NCBI GenBank assembly: GCA_037074615.1
Contig: CM073557.1
Coordinates: 11,858,501-11,922,500 of the forward strand
Source: Leucaena leucocephala
Taxonomy: Eukaryota > Streptophyta > Magnoliopsida > Fabales > Fabaceae
DNA length: 64,000 bases
Reading direction: 5' to 3'
Positions within the stretch are counted from its first letter, which is position 1; the number at the start of each line of letters is the position of its first letter. The translations under genes and the position numbers were made by a program. The notes under the pieces were generated by a model, which was not told where the DNA came from, searched no databases, and worked only from the letters and a program-made list of their open reading frames with translations. Positions 48,493 to 60,427 of the stretch are shown here, one piece after another.

Positions 48493-50177
48493 TGTTAGAA
48501 ATTGTGCCCTAGGGGCCAATCATTGTCTTATGAACAATGTTGAATTATGAATTTATTAATTGTGTTATCATATTATTTGCATGTTTACTGTGATGACCAT
48601 CCTTGGATAACTTATGATCTTATCCTAAATGTCCCTGGTCGGTCATCTATGCGGGAGCAGAGATGAAATAAGACTAGTATGACTTTGAAGATGTATAGAG
48701 ATATAAATCAAAGTCATAGGCACATGTAAGAGTACAAGGTGTTGGATTGACCCGCTATGAGAGAGCTACATGGGTTAAGTCATAAGCTTCTCTCATATAC
48801 AAACCATGTCACTATGACCTTTGACCTGAGATCATCATGGATTCCTACATGACAAACGCTCAGCTTTGACCTAGTCAAAAGTCACTTTTGACCGAGTGAT
48901 CATAAAGACTATGTTCGGGCTTAGTGGTTTTCTGTGCGGAGGAATGTTAATGGTCAAGATGGAATTTGTCCCTCACATTCGTAGAGAGATATTACTGGGC
49001 CCCTCGATGAGTGAGTTTGAGAAATGCATGGCCATACTGTAATGGAAAGGTAGTTCCATTTCTATAGTCAAACTACTCAGGGATCGAGAAAGTAATGGTC
49101 AGGAATAGGAGGATGACATTCTCCATGCCTTATCCATGACCAAAATATCGTGTGACAAAAGGGACATGATATGGTTGTATAAAAGGTTACATCGTTTATT
49201 AATCCTCATATGATTTGGGTAGTCATGATGTCTTGCTAGAGACCGCTTGCGACTTGTGAGTGAGTATAGTAAATGACCCACTGCCAACTTTATATGGGCC
49301 TACAGGGTAGCACACAAAATAGTCCAACACGAGCTATGATGTCCAGATTCATTGAATTTAAGACATGTCCAGATTCAATGAATGATCCAGGGTTGATGTA
49401 TATATTTATTTATATTTATATTCATATATATATAAATTCGTATATATATATATATATATTATATATAAGATATATTTACAAGATTTAATTTATAAGGATA
49501 AATTAAATCTCTATCACGTTTGAATTTGAAATTCAAATTGATATGATACCTCAAATTTGATTTATGAGAATAAATCAAATGTAATTTCGTATTATCTTTA
49601 TTTGAAATTAAATAAATGGGTGAATTAAATATGTGGGATGGATTTAATACAAACACTATTTATTTAATTAGTTTCTTATCAAATTATACAATATATGATA
49701 TTGTATTAATTTCAGAATTAATATAAGATTAATTCCAAAAATCCAAGTCTGTGGTAACACGCATAGCATCCTATATATCTGATATTTAGGAGCTACGGTT
49801 GGGACAGTAAAAAGCATGAACGGGAATCTGCAAAAGGTTTACAGATAAGAAACTGCTAAAATAGAGACGGAGAAGACGAATTCTTAAGTAAGCCCTGGAG
49901 GGACAGGAGGCGCTAGCACGTCTTTCGTGGTTGGAACGTTGTTCGTGTGGATACCAGTAGAGGAAGATGACCTGAGTCATCGACTTCTTGCGATCGAAAA
50001 GAGATCACGAGCCGCGGAGAGAAGCTGTGGTCATCACAACCAAAAGCTGAGAAAGTCGCGACTGAATACTGAGGATAATACTTCTTTCCACTTGATTTAA
50101 ACACATACGGTAGATCCTGGCAGGGAATGAAAAAAATTTTAAGTTAATTTCTACTGCATGTCTTCCAATTCCTTATA
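48493..50177 (+). mobile_element. C1 solo LTR inside the C2 3' untranslated region
   Basis: Starts TGTTAGAAATTGTGCCCTAG and ends ATTCCTTATA (CA changed to TA). Perfect ATTAA duplications flank it (48488-48492 and 50178-50182). It is 1,685 bp with no primer site or internal sequence. It has a single copy of the 90-bp unit that is tandem in the other C1 LTRs. Open frames at 49099, 49273, 49459, 49786 and 49913 are LTR shadows. Confidence 0.92.
49178..49186 (+). promoter_or_regulatory. candidate TATA box in the C1 solo LTR
   Basis: TATAAAAGG, shared with the other two C1 LTRs. Confidence 0.45.
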
Positions 50178-50964
50178 ATTAACAAAATAATATCACAAGG
50201 GATCGGTCACAGACACTAGCATGGATGTGTATATTCTGGCAATCTTTCTTTCCCCCATATATCATTTTGATATGAATCAACCGCTTTCCTAGTAGAATAC
50301 CTTTGGTTCATATATAATTTGACCATAGGATATATATATACCAAAGTAGCAATCGCTGAAACATACCTCCATAATATTGTCAAAGTCAAAGGACATTAAT
50401 GAAAGGATTATACCTTTCTGGAACTCACACAACAATGAAGCTGGGATTGATTCACTTGCTTTCCATTTGCGGTTCTTTAGCACATGTGGTATAAATCACA
50501 TGTTATGGTGTTCCTCTTATCCTTAAAGAGTGTACGTCATTTTGATTATATCAATCACACCGTACAGACTTAAGTCTAGACACTCATAGCATCTAAATCC
50601 AAACTCTTCAATTCTATTCACATAATATGACATCAATTTTGAAGAATTTGTTATCTGGCAACAGGTTTTATGGATATGGGTATCTATTATTTGATCCATA
50701 TCCTTACTCATGAATCTCATCTCGACTCACTATACTTTTTAAGCAAGGCGACACTTATTGTGTTTCTTCTCTACCATATCATCACTCTTGCTACTTTATT
50801 AGTGAATGCATGTCTCATCCTTGAACGCTTTTATAGCATCAAAGGCGGTTGCTCATGTGAGAGAGCTACCTTTTTCAACCTGTATGATATACTAGACATA
50901 TAAGTAATAATAAATGACATGATATCATTAATAAAAACAAAAGTATTACATACAGTCTGCAATT
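50178..50964 (-). other. C2 3' untranslated region
   Basis: Between the RNase H stop (TAA at 50965-50967) and the solo LTR. No coding signal; the open frames at 50289, 50523, 50670 and 50831 are not related to copia proteins. Confidence 0.6.
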
Positions 50965-52500
50965 TTACATTTTTAACATGCCAATAGCTTTTACATGTTT
51001 CTCGAATATTTCTTTGCCTATTAGCTTGGTCAGGGGATCTGCAACCATACATTTGGTTGAAATGTATTGTATAGTTACAATTTTCTGTGCTATATAATCC
51101 CTCACAAAGTTATAATTATATCAATGTGTTTGGTCTTGCTGTGATACTTAGGATCTTTTGTGTAGGCTATAGCTGTAGTATTATCATAGTGTATAAACAC
51201 CGGATTGGTACTCTCATTCCAAAATCCTAGGTGTTCGATAAATCTCTTCAGCCAAATAGCCTCTTGGTTGCTACAGTGCATGCCACAAACTTAGCTTCTA
51301 TAGAGTGCAAAGCAATGCACGTCTGCTTCTTGCTACTCTAACATATGGCACCGTTGTTAAGCAAGAAAGTGTATCTAGAAGTCGATCTTCGTTCTTCTTT
51401 ATCACCACCTACATCAGCATCAGAATATCCGATTAGGCGCAGATCGCTTCCTTGATAACACAACGCATAGTCAATTGTGCCCTTTAAATATCTCAAGATC
51501 CTTTTCACTACTTTCTAGTATTTCTCACCAGGGTTCGACTGGAATCTGCTAACTAGCCCTACGGCATAACAAATATCTGGTCTTGTACACATTATTGCAT
51601 ATATCAGGCTACTAACATCACTGGCATATGGAACTCTTTCCATTTGTTTTTTATCTGATTTAGTTTTGGGACACATGTTAGAACTCAAGGCCACTCTAGT
51701 GGCCACAGGGATATCCATGGGTTTGCATTCACTCATATTGAATCACTCAAGTATCTTATTGATATAATTCTCTTGTGAAAGAGTGAGGATTATCTTGGAA
51801 TGATTCCTTCAAATCTTGACTCCAAGTATGTATTATGCTTCACCCATGTATTTCATCTCAAAATTTGATGAAAACCATTCTTTAATAGCTATCACAGAGT
51901 CAAGACTATTTCTAGCTAAGAGTATATCATCTACGTATAAGGATAATATCACAAAGTTACGCTTAAACCACTTAACATAGACACACTGGTCTTCGTCTAT
52001 CATCTGGAAGTTATATGAGGTAATCGCCTTGTGAAACCTCAATTACCATTATTTGGATGACTATTTTAATCCATAAATGGATCTTTTGAGTTTACACTTC
52101 TTGTGTTCAAACCCTTTTTCAATAAAACCTATTGGTTGTTTCATATAGATTTCTTCATCCAGATCACCATTCAGAAATACAGTTTTTACATCCATTTGAT
52201 GTAACTCTAAGTTTAAACTGTTTACTATTGCCAGAATAAGTCTTATTGAAATGAAGCGCACAATAGGTGAAAAAGTATCCTCATAATCTATACCTTCCTG
52301 TTGTGTATATCCTTTTGCAACCAATCGAGCTTTGAATTTGTCAATTGATCCCTCCACCTTTCTTTTGATTTTGAGAATCCACTTGTTCCCAATGGCTTTA
52401 CGCCCTTTTGGAATATCAACCAATTCCCAAACTTGGTTTTTCATGATTGAGTCCATTTCCTCTTTTATTGCTTTCTTTCATTCCTCCTTCGAAGGATCTG
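50965..52500 (-). pseudogene. C2 copia reverse transcriptase and RNase H
   Basis: RT begins near 52456 (MDSIMKNQVWELVDIPKGRK) and includes KFKARLVAKGYTQQEG, QMDVKTVFLNG and KLKRSIYGLK. After a frame break at ~52050 comes LSLYVDDILLARN (51833-52042), with the catalytic YVDD box intact. The next piece (51515-51736) has ERVPYASDVSSLIYAIMCTR. The RNase H region ends with VADPLTKLIGKEIFEKH and a stop at 50965-50967. Breaks at about 52050, 51830 and 51510 split it, so it cannot make one protein. RT would copy element RNA in virus-like particles. Confidence 0.85.
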
Positions 52501-52654
52501 CTAAGGCCTCATGAACAGTGCGGAGTTCATCATCCCATTCTGGAGTAACTAAGAGTGCTTCGCCTTCTATTTGGAAGCGTCTCTTTGGAACACTTTCCCT
52601 GTTACTCTTTCTGGTAGAAGCAACTTGCTTATCTTTTCTCATTTGTCTCAGTCT

Positions 52655-53929
52655 TTATTTTGACCATTCTTGGCTCCCACTCAGATTGACATACCTAGAC
52701 AATTTTGGTCTATCAATTTGTTCGGCACTGTCCTGTTCCTGAGTATCATAAAGAGATACAGTACAGTCAATATCTCCCCTACTGGGAAACTCTATCTCAA
52801 TAAATACATCATCTCTTGATTTTGTTTCAGTCACTATTCCATCTTCAATTTCACTTATGAATACATATCCTTTTGAGGGTTCAGAGTACCTTATAAAAAT
52901 ACATTTCTTCCCTCTAGGACCTAGTTTCCCATGTCTATGAGAATTGTCATGGATGTATGCCGCTGAGCCCCAAGGTCTAAGGATGCTTAGATCTGGCTGA
53001 CATTTAGTCCATAACTCGTAGGGTGTGGAAGTGACTGATTTTGAGGGCACACAATTAAGTATGAAGGTTGTCGTTAATAAAGCATCACCCCAATGTGAAA
53101 TTGGAAGGTTTGCCTGAGACATCATAGACCTAACCATGTCTAGAAGAGTTATATTTCTTCTTTCGGCAATCCCATTCTGTTGAGGTGTGCTAGGGATAGT
53201 TAGTTGCTTAATAATCCCCTTTTCTTCACAGAGCTGTTTGAATTATTTTAAAAGGTATTCACGACCTCGATTAGTGCATAATGCCTTGATTCTATTGTCC
53301 ATTTGATTCTCTACTTCATTCATGTATAGTCTAAAGCACTCTAGTGCCTCGGACTTATGTGAAATCAAATAGACATGACCATATCGTAAAAAATCATCAA
53401 TAAAGGTAATGAAATACCAAGCTCCGTGTCTCACCCTCACACTTATTGGACCGCAAATATCGGAATAGATTAATTGTAACGGGTTTTTGACTCGTATTCT
53501 CTTACCGAATGGTTTTCTGATAGCCTTACCAGCTAGATAGCTTTCGCATAATGACATATCCATGTTAGGGATCACCCCTAACAAGCCTTCCTTAGCTAGT
53601 TTAATAATTCTATTTTGATTAATATATCTTAGTCTAGCATGCCAAATATTCATGTTAGGATTATTTGAAGTAATAATAAAGCAATCATGAACATTAAAAT
53701 CACTAGCAAGATCCAAAATAAAGAACTTTTGAAATCGAAAAGCTAAACCATAAAATATTGAGTTGCTACAAATGTTTGCAACTTTACTATGGAAGTTTAC
53801 ATTAAACTCAAAGTCTAGTAAGCAAATTACAGAAATTAAATTCCGTTGGATGTCAAGATCATGAAGCACATCATGCAGCATCAAGGTTATTCTACCACAC
53901 AAAATAAGTTTACAAGTGCCAATGCACAA
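52655..53929 (-). pseudogene. C2 copia GAG-pre-integrase and integrase
   Basis: The 53243-53929 frame has the HHCC-type zinc region: WHARLRYINQNRI, where the second His of H-X4-H is replaced by Tyr, and CESYLAGKA, where the second Cys is replaced by Tyr. The catalytic core follows: YSDICGPI (first Asp) and TFIDDFLRYG (second Asp). After a break at ~53240 the third residue lies in QNGIAERRN (~53180), so the D-D-E set is readable. The 52655-53137 frame carries the C-terminal part (RSMMSQANLPISHWGDALL, GPRGKKCIFIRYSEPSKGY). An upstream protease remnant lies between ~53930 and 54008 and again at ~56630. Confidence 0.83.
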
Positions 53930-54008
53930 ACCTCGATCCTTACATTATTGCCAATGAAAAGTCACTTGCTTTGAAATGGCAAGCGATGGTATTCCACAAA
54001 AGATCCTC

Positions 54009-56604
54009 TTTAACATCCCAAATTTTTCCTATATGTATAACATTGATAAAGGAAAGAGGTTATGAAAAGATTGAGATGGTAATAAGAATTTATGAAGCAG
54101 ACAGAAGTCAAAAAGGAGTCCTGTAGAATTAATTATGTAATTTACAGTGAAATCGGATACCGATAAAAGGGTTAAAGGAAATGTGGTGAATTTTTATCAA
54201 GCCTTCTGGGTCTCAAAAAATTATGAAACTTTGTAGAAAATTTATTTTATATTATAATGAATTTCTAAAAATATTAGAACCATTAAAAGAGGTGTCTAAC
54301 ATTTATCCTAAAAATCAGGGTGATTTAAGAATATCGGTATAAGGAAAGTGCCTTGGGATTTGTGCTAAGTAGCTATTGGACTTAAAAGAGGTCCAATAGG
54401 ATGTGTTATGCAATCCTAATAAGCCCAAGGAATTGTTATGTGGTCAAAAGAATTTTTAGAATATTTTATGTATTTTTAAAAGATAAATAATTAAAAAAAG
54501 TCCAAGAAGCATGTGAGGTGTCCTTGTGGGACCCACAAGCTTTACACATGGCACCAAGAAGAGGAAAGGAAGATTATAACATGTGTTAAAATATAATAAA
54601 ATAATATAAGAATTAACCTAATAATGATTAAGGTTAATTAATCCAAAAGCTAACCAATCAAATTCAAGATTAAGCCATTGTAATAATTAGGAAAAGTGAG
54701 GACATTATGGACCCAAGGTGCCAAAATTTTGGCTATAAATACCCCTCCCATTCTTCACAAAAATGTGCACCCTTGGTTACATTGTAGAAACTCTTGTCAT
54801 TTGAAAACTCAACCAAGATAAAGACAATTCAAGGCACTTAGAGATCAAGGTAGTCAAGGCATAAGGTATGTGATTCTTTCTAGTTTATTTAGATGCATTT
54901 TGGAAGGGTAAAACCTAGGTTTTAGTGGTTGAAAATTCCATTAAACCTAGAGTATGCTTGCTGTCCAAATTTTAAGTTAAAGGAGGAAGAAGAAAATAAA
55001 GGTAGAACTAGGTTATTAAGGTTTAGATAAGTTGGTTTTGATGATTGGTTGTTGAATTAAGTTGTGCTCTTGACTTTGTCATTGATGGAGATATTCAGCC
55101 TAGGTCTGTTATGGACCAAGAAGAATGAATTTCAATGATCTAATGATTCCATTGAATTTATATGATGATTTTGTGTAGGATTGGATAGATTTGGAACCTT
55201 GGAAGCATTAGAATTGAAAGTTGTAAGCTTTAAGCCTTCTCTGTTACTGTTCATACACATGAACAGTGATTAGAATTTCATAATTTTTATGCTTCCAATG
55301 GTTTTAAAATGAAAAATTTTGTGTGATGAAGTAGAAAAACAAGTATTGGAAGCATTGGAATTAAAATGAGAATTTTTGAAAGAATTATGCCCATATTTTC
55401 AGTTCTATCAAGCAGGCCATGAAGGTGCTGTAATTTCATGATTCTAAGTTCATAAATGGATTTAGAAGATGAAATTGTGTAGGTTAAAGTCAAGACACAA
55501 ATTAATTCAAAGGATAAGGCAATTAACCACAAATTAAGAAAGATAGGGATTAATTAATTAAGTTAAGTTTAATGTCCTTATATGCCAATTGAGTTGAATT
55601 ATGATGAATGAGTGAATATATGATGTTTAGGATTTGATTGTGTATTCAAGAATACAACCTTACTACAAGGAAAGGTGACAAGAAAGAGGATAAGGAAAAA
55701 GTAAAGCATCAAGGTAGTAAACTTACCTAAACTTGTATGTGTTGAATGTATGGTTGATTGTGTTATGGCTTGATTGATGTTGTTCATATGTAAATGTTGA
55801 AGCTCTATGCTATGATTTCTTTGGCCAATTGTATTTCATATATTACATGGAAGCATGCACATTACATTATGTTGACACAATCACAAGCAAGCACTAATAC
55901 CAAGCATTAATGCATACATTGTTTAGTCCCATTTACTACTGAGATTTCCCCAGAAATCTCACCCCAAATTATATCTCTAATAAGTAGGAACCTCAAGAAT
56001 CAGAGAGGAAGAATGTTAGATGAAGATATGTTTTGCTTATATGGTTATGTTATAGTCAAGTTTTGGAGTGAATGTATGTAAAGTTAGTTGTTAAAATTCT
56101 GTATTTGAACAAAAACAGTTTTCAGCTATGACACTTGGGCTGTAGTTAAAAATAGTTAATGATGTACTAAATGTATGAAATTTTGCAGACATGTAGTTGA
56201 CATGCCAAGCTTCGTTTTTACACCAAGAATGCCTTATTTCGATGTTTGTACAAAGAGAACTAATTTTCCAAAGGGACCAGAATCTGTTTCCAAAATTTTT
56301 GACCACATGAACAGTAAACTTTGGCGAATAAACTGTATTAATTGGCTTATCATTTGGTATGGAAATTATTTTTCCCTTAAATTTAAAGATGTTATCTTCA
56401 TGTATCTTTTTGAAACACTTTATTTTGATTTTTCTAGAATTAATTATGATTTTTCAAATTTCATCGTGAAATCTGGATTATCATATGAACAGTAACCTGT
56501 GAAGGAGAAAAATTCCAGATTTAGTTAATGGACTTCCAAAGTCTTGTAAGTGGTTCTAAATGCTATTGATTGGTCTCTAAGACGTATGAAAGTAAGGTGT
56601 TACA
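54009..56604 (+). mobile_element. R1-family solo LTR inside C2
   Basis: 2,596 bp from TTTAACATCCC (TG start mutated) to AAGTAAGGTGTTACA. It has the full R1 LTR block order and a TATAAATACCCC box, and no primer site or purine tract. C2 coding resumes on both sides: protease/pre-integrase to the left, gag/zinc region to the right. The flanks TCCTC and CCCTT agree at only three of five bases, so the duplication is decayed or the edge is off by a base. Confidence 0.82.
54734..54745 (+). promoter_or_regulatory. TATA box of the R1 solo LTR
   Basis: TATAAATACCCC at the conserved R1 position. Confidence 0.5.
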
Positions 56605-57434
56605 CCCTTGATCTCGACTTACATGGTCTGTGGAGCCTGAGTCAATATTCCAAGAAAAAGAAAAAGGTTCTATCAGAAAAATAATGTTAGAAACAAATGA
56701 GACATGGGAATTCACATAATTCACTGCTACCTTTCCGCTCTCGACCTGTTTAAAATAGTCACGTGCGAAATGTCCTATATTCTGGTAGGCAAAGAATTTG
56801 ACCTTCTTTAGGTCTAGCTTTTTCTTGCCTCATTTCTTTCCTTTTTCCTTGTACTGTTGCTTGCCCTTCTTGGGTGGAAGACCGCCTTTCTTCCCATTTT
56901 TCTGAAATTTCTTGCCCTTTTTGGATTCTGGCTTTGATTAGGAAGGATCAATACCTTCGGTCAAATAGGCTTGTCCAGTGGCCTTATAAGCCTCTAGACG
57001 TTCATCCTCGAGCTCTAAATGCTTAACTACATCATTGAAAGTAATGATATTTTCATTATGGGTCAGATTAACTTTCATGTGCTCCCAACTGGTAAGGAGC
57101 GACCTAATAATAGCCTGCACTTGCTGTTCATCAGATAGATTATGTCTGGCTTCCTTCAGTTCACAGATCATTGTGGACATCTCTTGTAGATGTTGCCTCA
57201 TAGGATTATTTGGTTTTAGCTTATAGGTATCGAATTTGATCGTCAACCTTCTAAACTTAGTCGTGGACATTCCCCTAAACTTATCCTTTAAGTCAATCCA
57301 CATTGCCTGTGCCATTCTATGCGTCTCAAACTCACACATTAAATCATCAGCTATTGCACTCAGTAGGGTGATTTTTGCGATTCTATTCTTCTTTTTCTAG
57401 GACAGGTAGGCTTCCTGGTTTCTCCTATGCTGGG
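56605..57434 (-). pseudogene. C2 copia gag, N-terminus cut off
   Basis: The open part (56938-57339) is a copia gag (UBN2-type) domain: FETHRMAQAMWIDLKDKF, KPNNPMRQHLQEMSTMI, TSWEHMKVNLTHNENI and VVKHLELEDERL. The frame reads upstream to the C1 LTR at 57435 with one stop, so the N-terminus lies on the far side of the C1 element. Downstream is a Lys-rich stretch and a zinc-knuckle region (~56740-56820) reading FFAYQNIGHFARDY, where all three expected Cys are replaced and only the His is kept. Gag would form the particle that packages element RNA. Confidence 0.8.
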
Positions 57435-59209
57435 TGTTGGAAATCGTGCCCTAGGGGCCAATCATTGTCTTATGAATATTATTGATTTATAAATTTATTA
57501 ATTGTGTTATTATATTATTTGCATATTTACTGTGATGACCATCCTTGGATAATTCATGATCTTATCCTAAATGTCCCTGGTCGATCATCTATGCATGAGC
57601 AGAGATGAAATAAGACCAGTATGACTTTGAAGATGTATAGAGATATAAATCAAAGTCATAGGCACATGTAAGAGTACAAGGTGTTGGACCGACCCGCTAT
57701 GAGAGAGCTGTATGGGTTAAGTCATAAGCTTCTCTCATATACAAACCATGTCACTATGACCTTTGACCTGAGATCATCATGGATTCCTACATGACAAACG
57801 CTCAGCTTTGACCTAGTCAAAAGTCACTTTTGACCTAGTGATCATAAAGACTATATTCAGACTTAATGGTTTTTCATACGGAGGAATGTGAATGGTCAAG
57901 ATAGAATTTGTCTCTCACATTCGTAGAGAGATATTACTGGGCCCCTCGATGAGTGAGTCTGAGAAATGTATGGCCATACTGTAATTGAAAGGTAGTTCCA
58001 TTTCTATAGTCAGACTACTCAGGGATCGAGAAAGTAACGGTTAGGAATAGGAGGATGACATTATCCATGCCTCATTGATGACCAAAATATCGCGTGACAG
58101 AAGGGACATGATATGGTTGTATAAAAGGTTACATCGTTTAACGATCCTCGTATGATTTGGGTAGTCGTTATGTCTTGCTAGAGACCGCTTGTGACTTGTG
58201 GGCCAGTATAGCAAATGGCCCACTGCCAACTTCATATTGGGCCTACAGGGTCGCATATAAAATAGCCCAACACGAGCTCTGATGTCCAAATTCATTAAAT
58301 CTAAGACATGTCTAGATTCAATAAATGATCCAGGGTGGATGTATATATTTATTTATATTTATATTCGTATATATATAAATTCGTATATATATATTATATA
58401 TAAGAGATATATGAGATTTAATTTATAAGGATAAATTAAATCTCTATCACGTTTGAATTTGAAATTCAAATTGATAGGATATCTCATATAAGAGATATTT
58501 ATAAGATTTAATTTATAAGGATAAATTAAATCTCTATCACATTTGAATTTAAAATTCAAATTGATATGATATCTTAAATTTGATTTATGTGAATAAATCA
58601 AATATAGTTCAGTCTTATCTTTATTTTAAGTTAAATAAATAGGTGAATTAAATCTGCGGGACAGATTTAATGTAAATATTATTTATTTAATTAATTTCTT
58701 ATCAAATTATACAATATATGATATTGTATTAATTTTGGAATTAATATAATATTAACTCCAAAATCCAATTCGGTAGAAAAAATGCATAGCATCCTATATA
58801 TCTGATTTTAGGAGCTACGTTTTGAAACATATAGAACACAGAAAGGCCGAAGGGGAATCTGCAAAAAGGTTTGCAGATAAGAAAATGTCGAAATAGAGAC
58901 GGAGATGACGAATTCTTGAGAAAGCCCTGGAGGAACAGGAGATGCTAGCACGTCGTTCGTGGTTGGAACGCTATTCGTGTGGATACCAGTAGAGGAAGCC
59001 GATATGAGTCGTCGACTTTTTGCGATCGGAAAGGGAGCACGAGTCGCGGAGAGAAGCTGTGAACATCGTGACTAGAAGCTGTGGAAGTTGCTGAGGAACA
59101 TTGAGGGTAATGCTTCTTGCCACTTGACTTAAACACATACGGTAGATCCTGGCAAGGAATGGAAAAATTTTTAAGTTAATTTTCGCTGCGTGTCTTCCAA
59201 TTCCTTACA
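57435..59209 (+). repeat. C1 5' LTR
   Basis: 1,775 bp from TGTTGGAAATCGTGCCCTAG to ATTCCTTACA, one base before the primer site. It matches 48493-50177 directly and 12460-14315 in reverse. It has two copies of the 90-bp unit (about 58410-58575). Confidence 0.93.
58120..58128 (+). promoter_or_regulatory. candidate TATA box in the C1 LTR
   Basis: TATAAAAGG, conserved in all three C1 LTRs in the window. Confidence 0.5.
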
Positions 59210-59210
59210 G

Positions 59211-59222
59211 TGGTATCAAAGC
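59211..59222 (+). promoter_or_regulatory. primer-binding site of the C1 element
   Basis: TGGTATCAAAGC, one change from the complement of initiator tRNA-Met (TGGTATCAGAGC), placed one base after the LTR. Confidence 0.88.
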
Positions 59223-60427
59223 CATGTCATTTTGTGTTTAAGTTAGGCTTGATTGTTGATTCATATGATATGTGTTAGTCATAGCTAATCATATGATAAC
59301 ATGCGTTTTATGTGTGGCATATAAAGAATCCGTTTTATGTATGACATATAAGGAATCTGAAAGAGAATTGAAATCGGTGGTGCATGCGTTTTGATTTGAT
59401 CAATTAATATTGATGGGGTCTAAGAAAAATGAATTCAAATTCGTGATTATTTATGAAACACAAAAAAAAATCTCGGGCAGCTGCCCCAGACCCCGCCCGC
59501 TAACTGGCTAGCGGGACCGCCGCACACTAACCGGCTAGCGGGACTGCCGTGGCTACCTGTTCATATCGCAACATAACCGTAACATATACTGTTTTGTGAA
59601 TATTTTAGTTTTGAAACATTAATTGCCCTTCAATTAAATTTGAATATTGATTCTTGAATGTTTGGGTATGGTGAACAATATGGCTCTAGATTGCAAGTGT
59701 TCTAATTTTTAAATACGGCCTGCGTGTCGTGCCTTCCTCTATATACTCTTAATGTACCTTTTCTTCTCATCTTACTCCCCTCGAATGTTAAAAGAGGTTT
59801 CTATATATAATTTCCCTTTTCTTACTAGAGAGCTCCTTTCATTGGCTTGAGTGGACTTAGGATAGGTGAGCCATATTGTATCACGTTTAAATTATGCATC
59901 TTATGATTATATCAACACATGGATATTACTTGTGTGAGATACAAACTGAGAAACATGCATTTTTATAAACCAGATAGTTAAATTAAGCCCTCTAAATGAA
60001 ATCTTAAGTTATAATGCCATCAATTTATGAACACTTGTCAAAACCTCGATCGCTCAATTGTGGACTCCGCCAAAGTGGGTGCATTTGAGTTATCTTGGGG
60101 AGATAAGCAAGAGTAATGGTGTTACTCTCATATGTTTATTATTGTTTGACTTAATTGAGATTAACAAAATGGTTTTGAGTCTCAAGGCATTAGATGGGAT
60201 TAAAAACATGACAGATCATATGATGATAGGATCACATGAACATCTAAGAGTTATATTTGATGTAATTGGTAAAGGTGTTACCTACCTAAATAACTTAATT
60301 TAAGCGTTCTGCCAAAGCGGACTTAAGTTTGAGCCAAATATGGATCTTAGCCCACTAACTATTGTATTGAGGGTTGTTTATTTAGTGGGAGATTGCTAAT
60401 TCAATTGCATATTATAATTGTAGAATT
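59223..60427 (+). other. long untranslated leader of the C1 element
   Basis: 1.2 kb between primer site and gag ATG. It includes a GC-rich hairpin block (59471-59552), a short open frame of 81 codons (60058-60303) that I do not recognise, and CGCCAAAGTGG/TGCCAAAGCGG words on either side of that frame (60067 and 60312). Long leaders with packaging signals are usual in LTR retrotransposons; the function here is inferred. Confidence 0.55.
59471..59552 (+). other. GC-rich hairpin block in the C1 leader
   Basis: A 12-bp perfect palindrome GGGCAGCTGCCC (59475-59486) is followed by a 7-bp stem CCCGCTA/TAGCGGG with a 6-base loop (59496-59515). CTAACYGGCTAGCGGGA is repeated 27 bp later (59500 and 59527). 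The surroundings are strongly AT-rich. It could be an RNA dimer or packaging signal. Confidence 0.55.

Larger units (their letters stand above)
47795..57434 (-). mobile_element. C2 Ty1/copia retrotransposon (5' end lost or beyond window), with nested insertions
   Basis: Minus-strand order is gag (57434-56605), protease-to-RNase H (54008-50965), untranslated 3' region (50964-50178, 48492-48197), purine tract and 3' LTR (48184-47795). Gag before integrase before RT is the Ty1/copia order. A solo R1 LTR (54009-56604) and a solo C1 LTR (48493-50177) split it, and a C1 element at 57435 interrupts gag. Its N-terminal gag and 5' LTR should lie beyond the right edge. Confidence 0.85.

Noticed and set aside
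60058..60303. 81-codon frame in the C1 leader as an extra gene
   Set aside because: No recognisable domain and only one copy to judge by. It is noted within the leader and not called as a gene.
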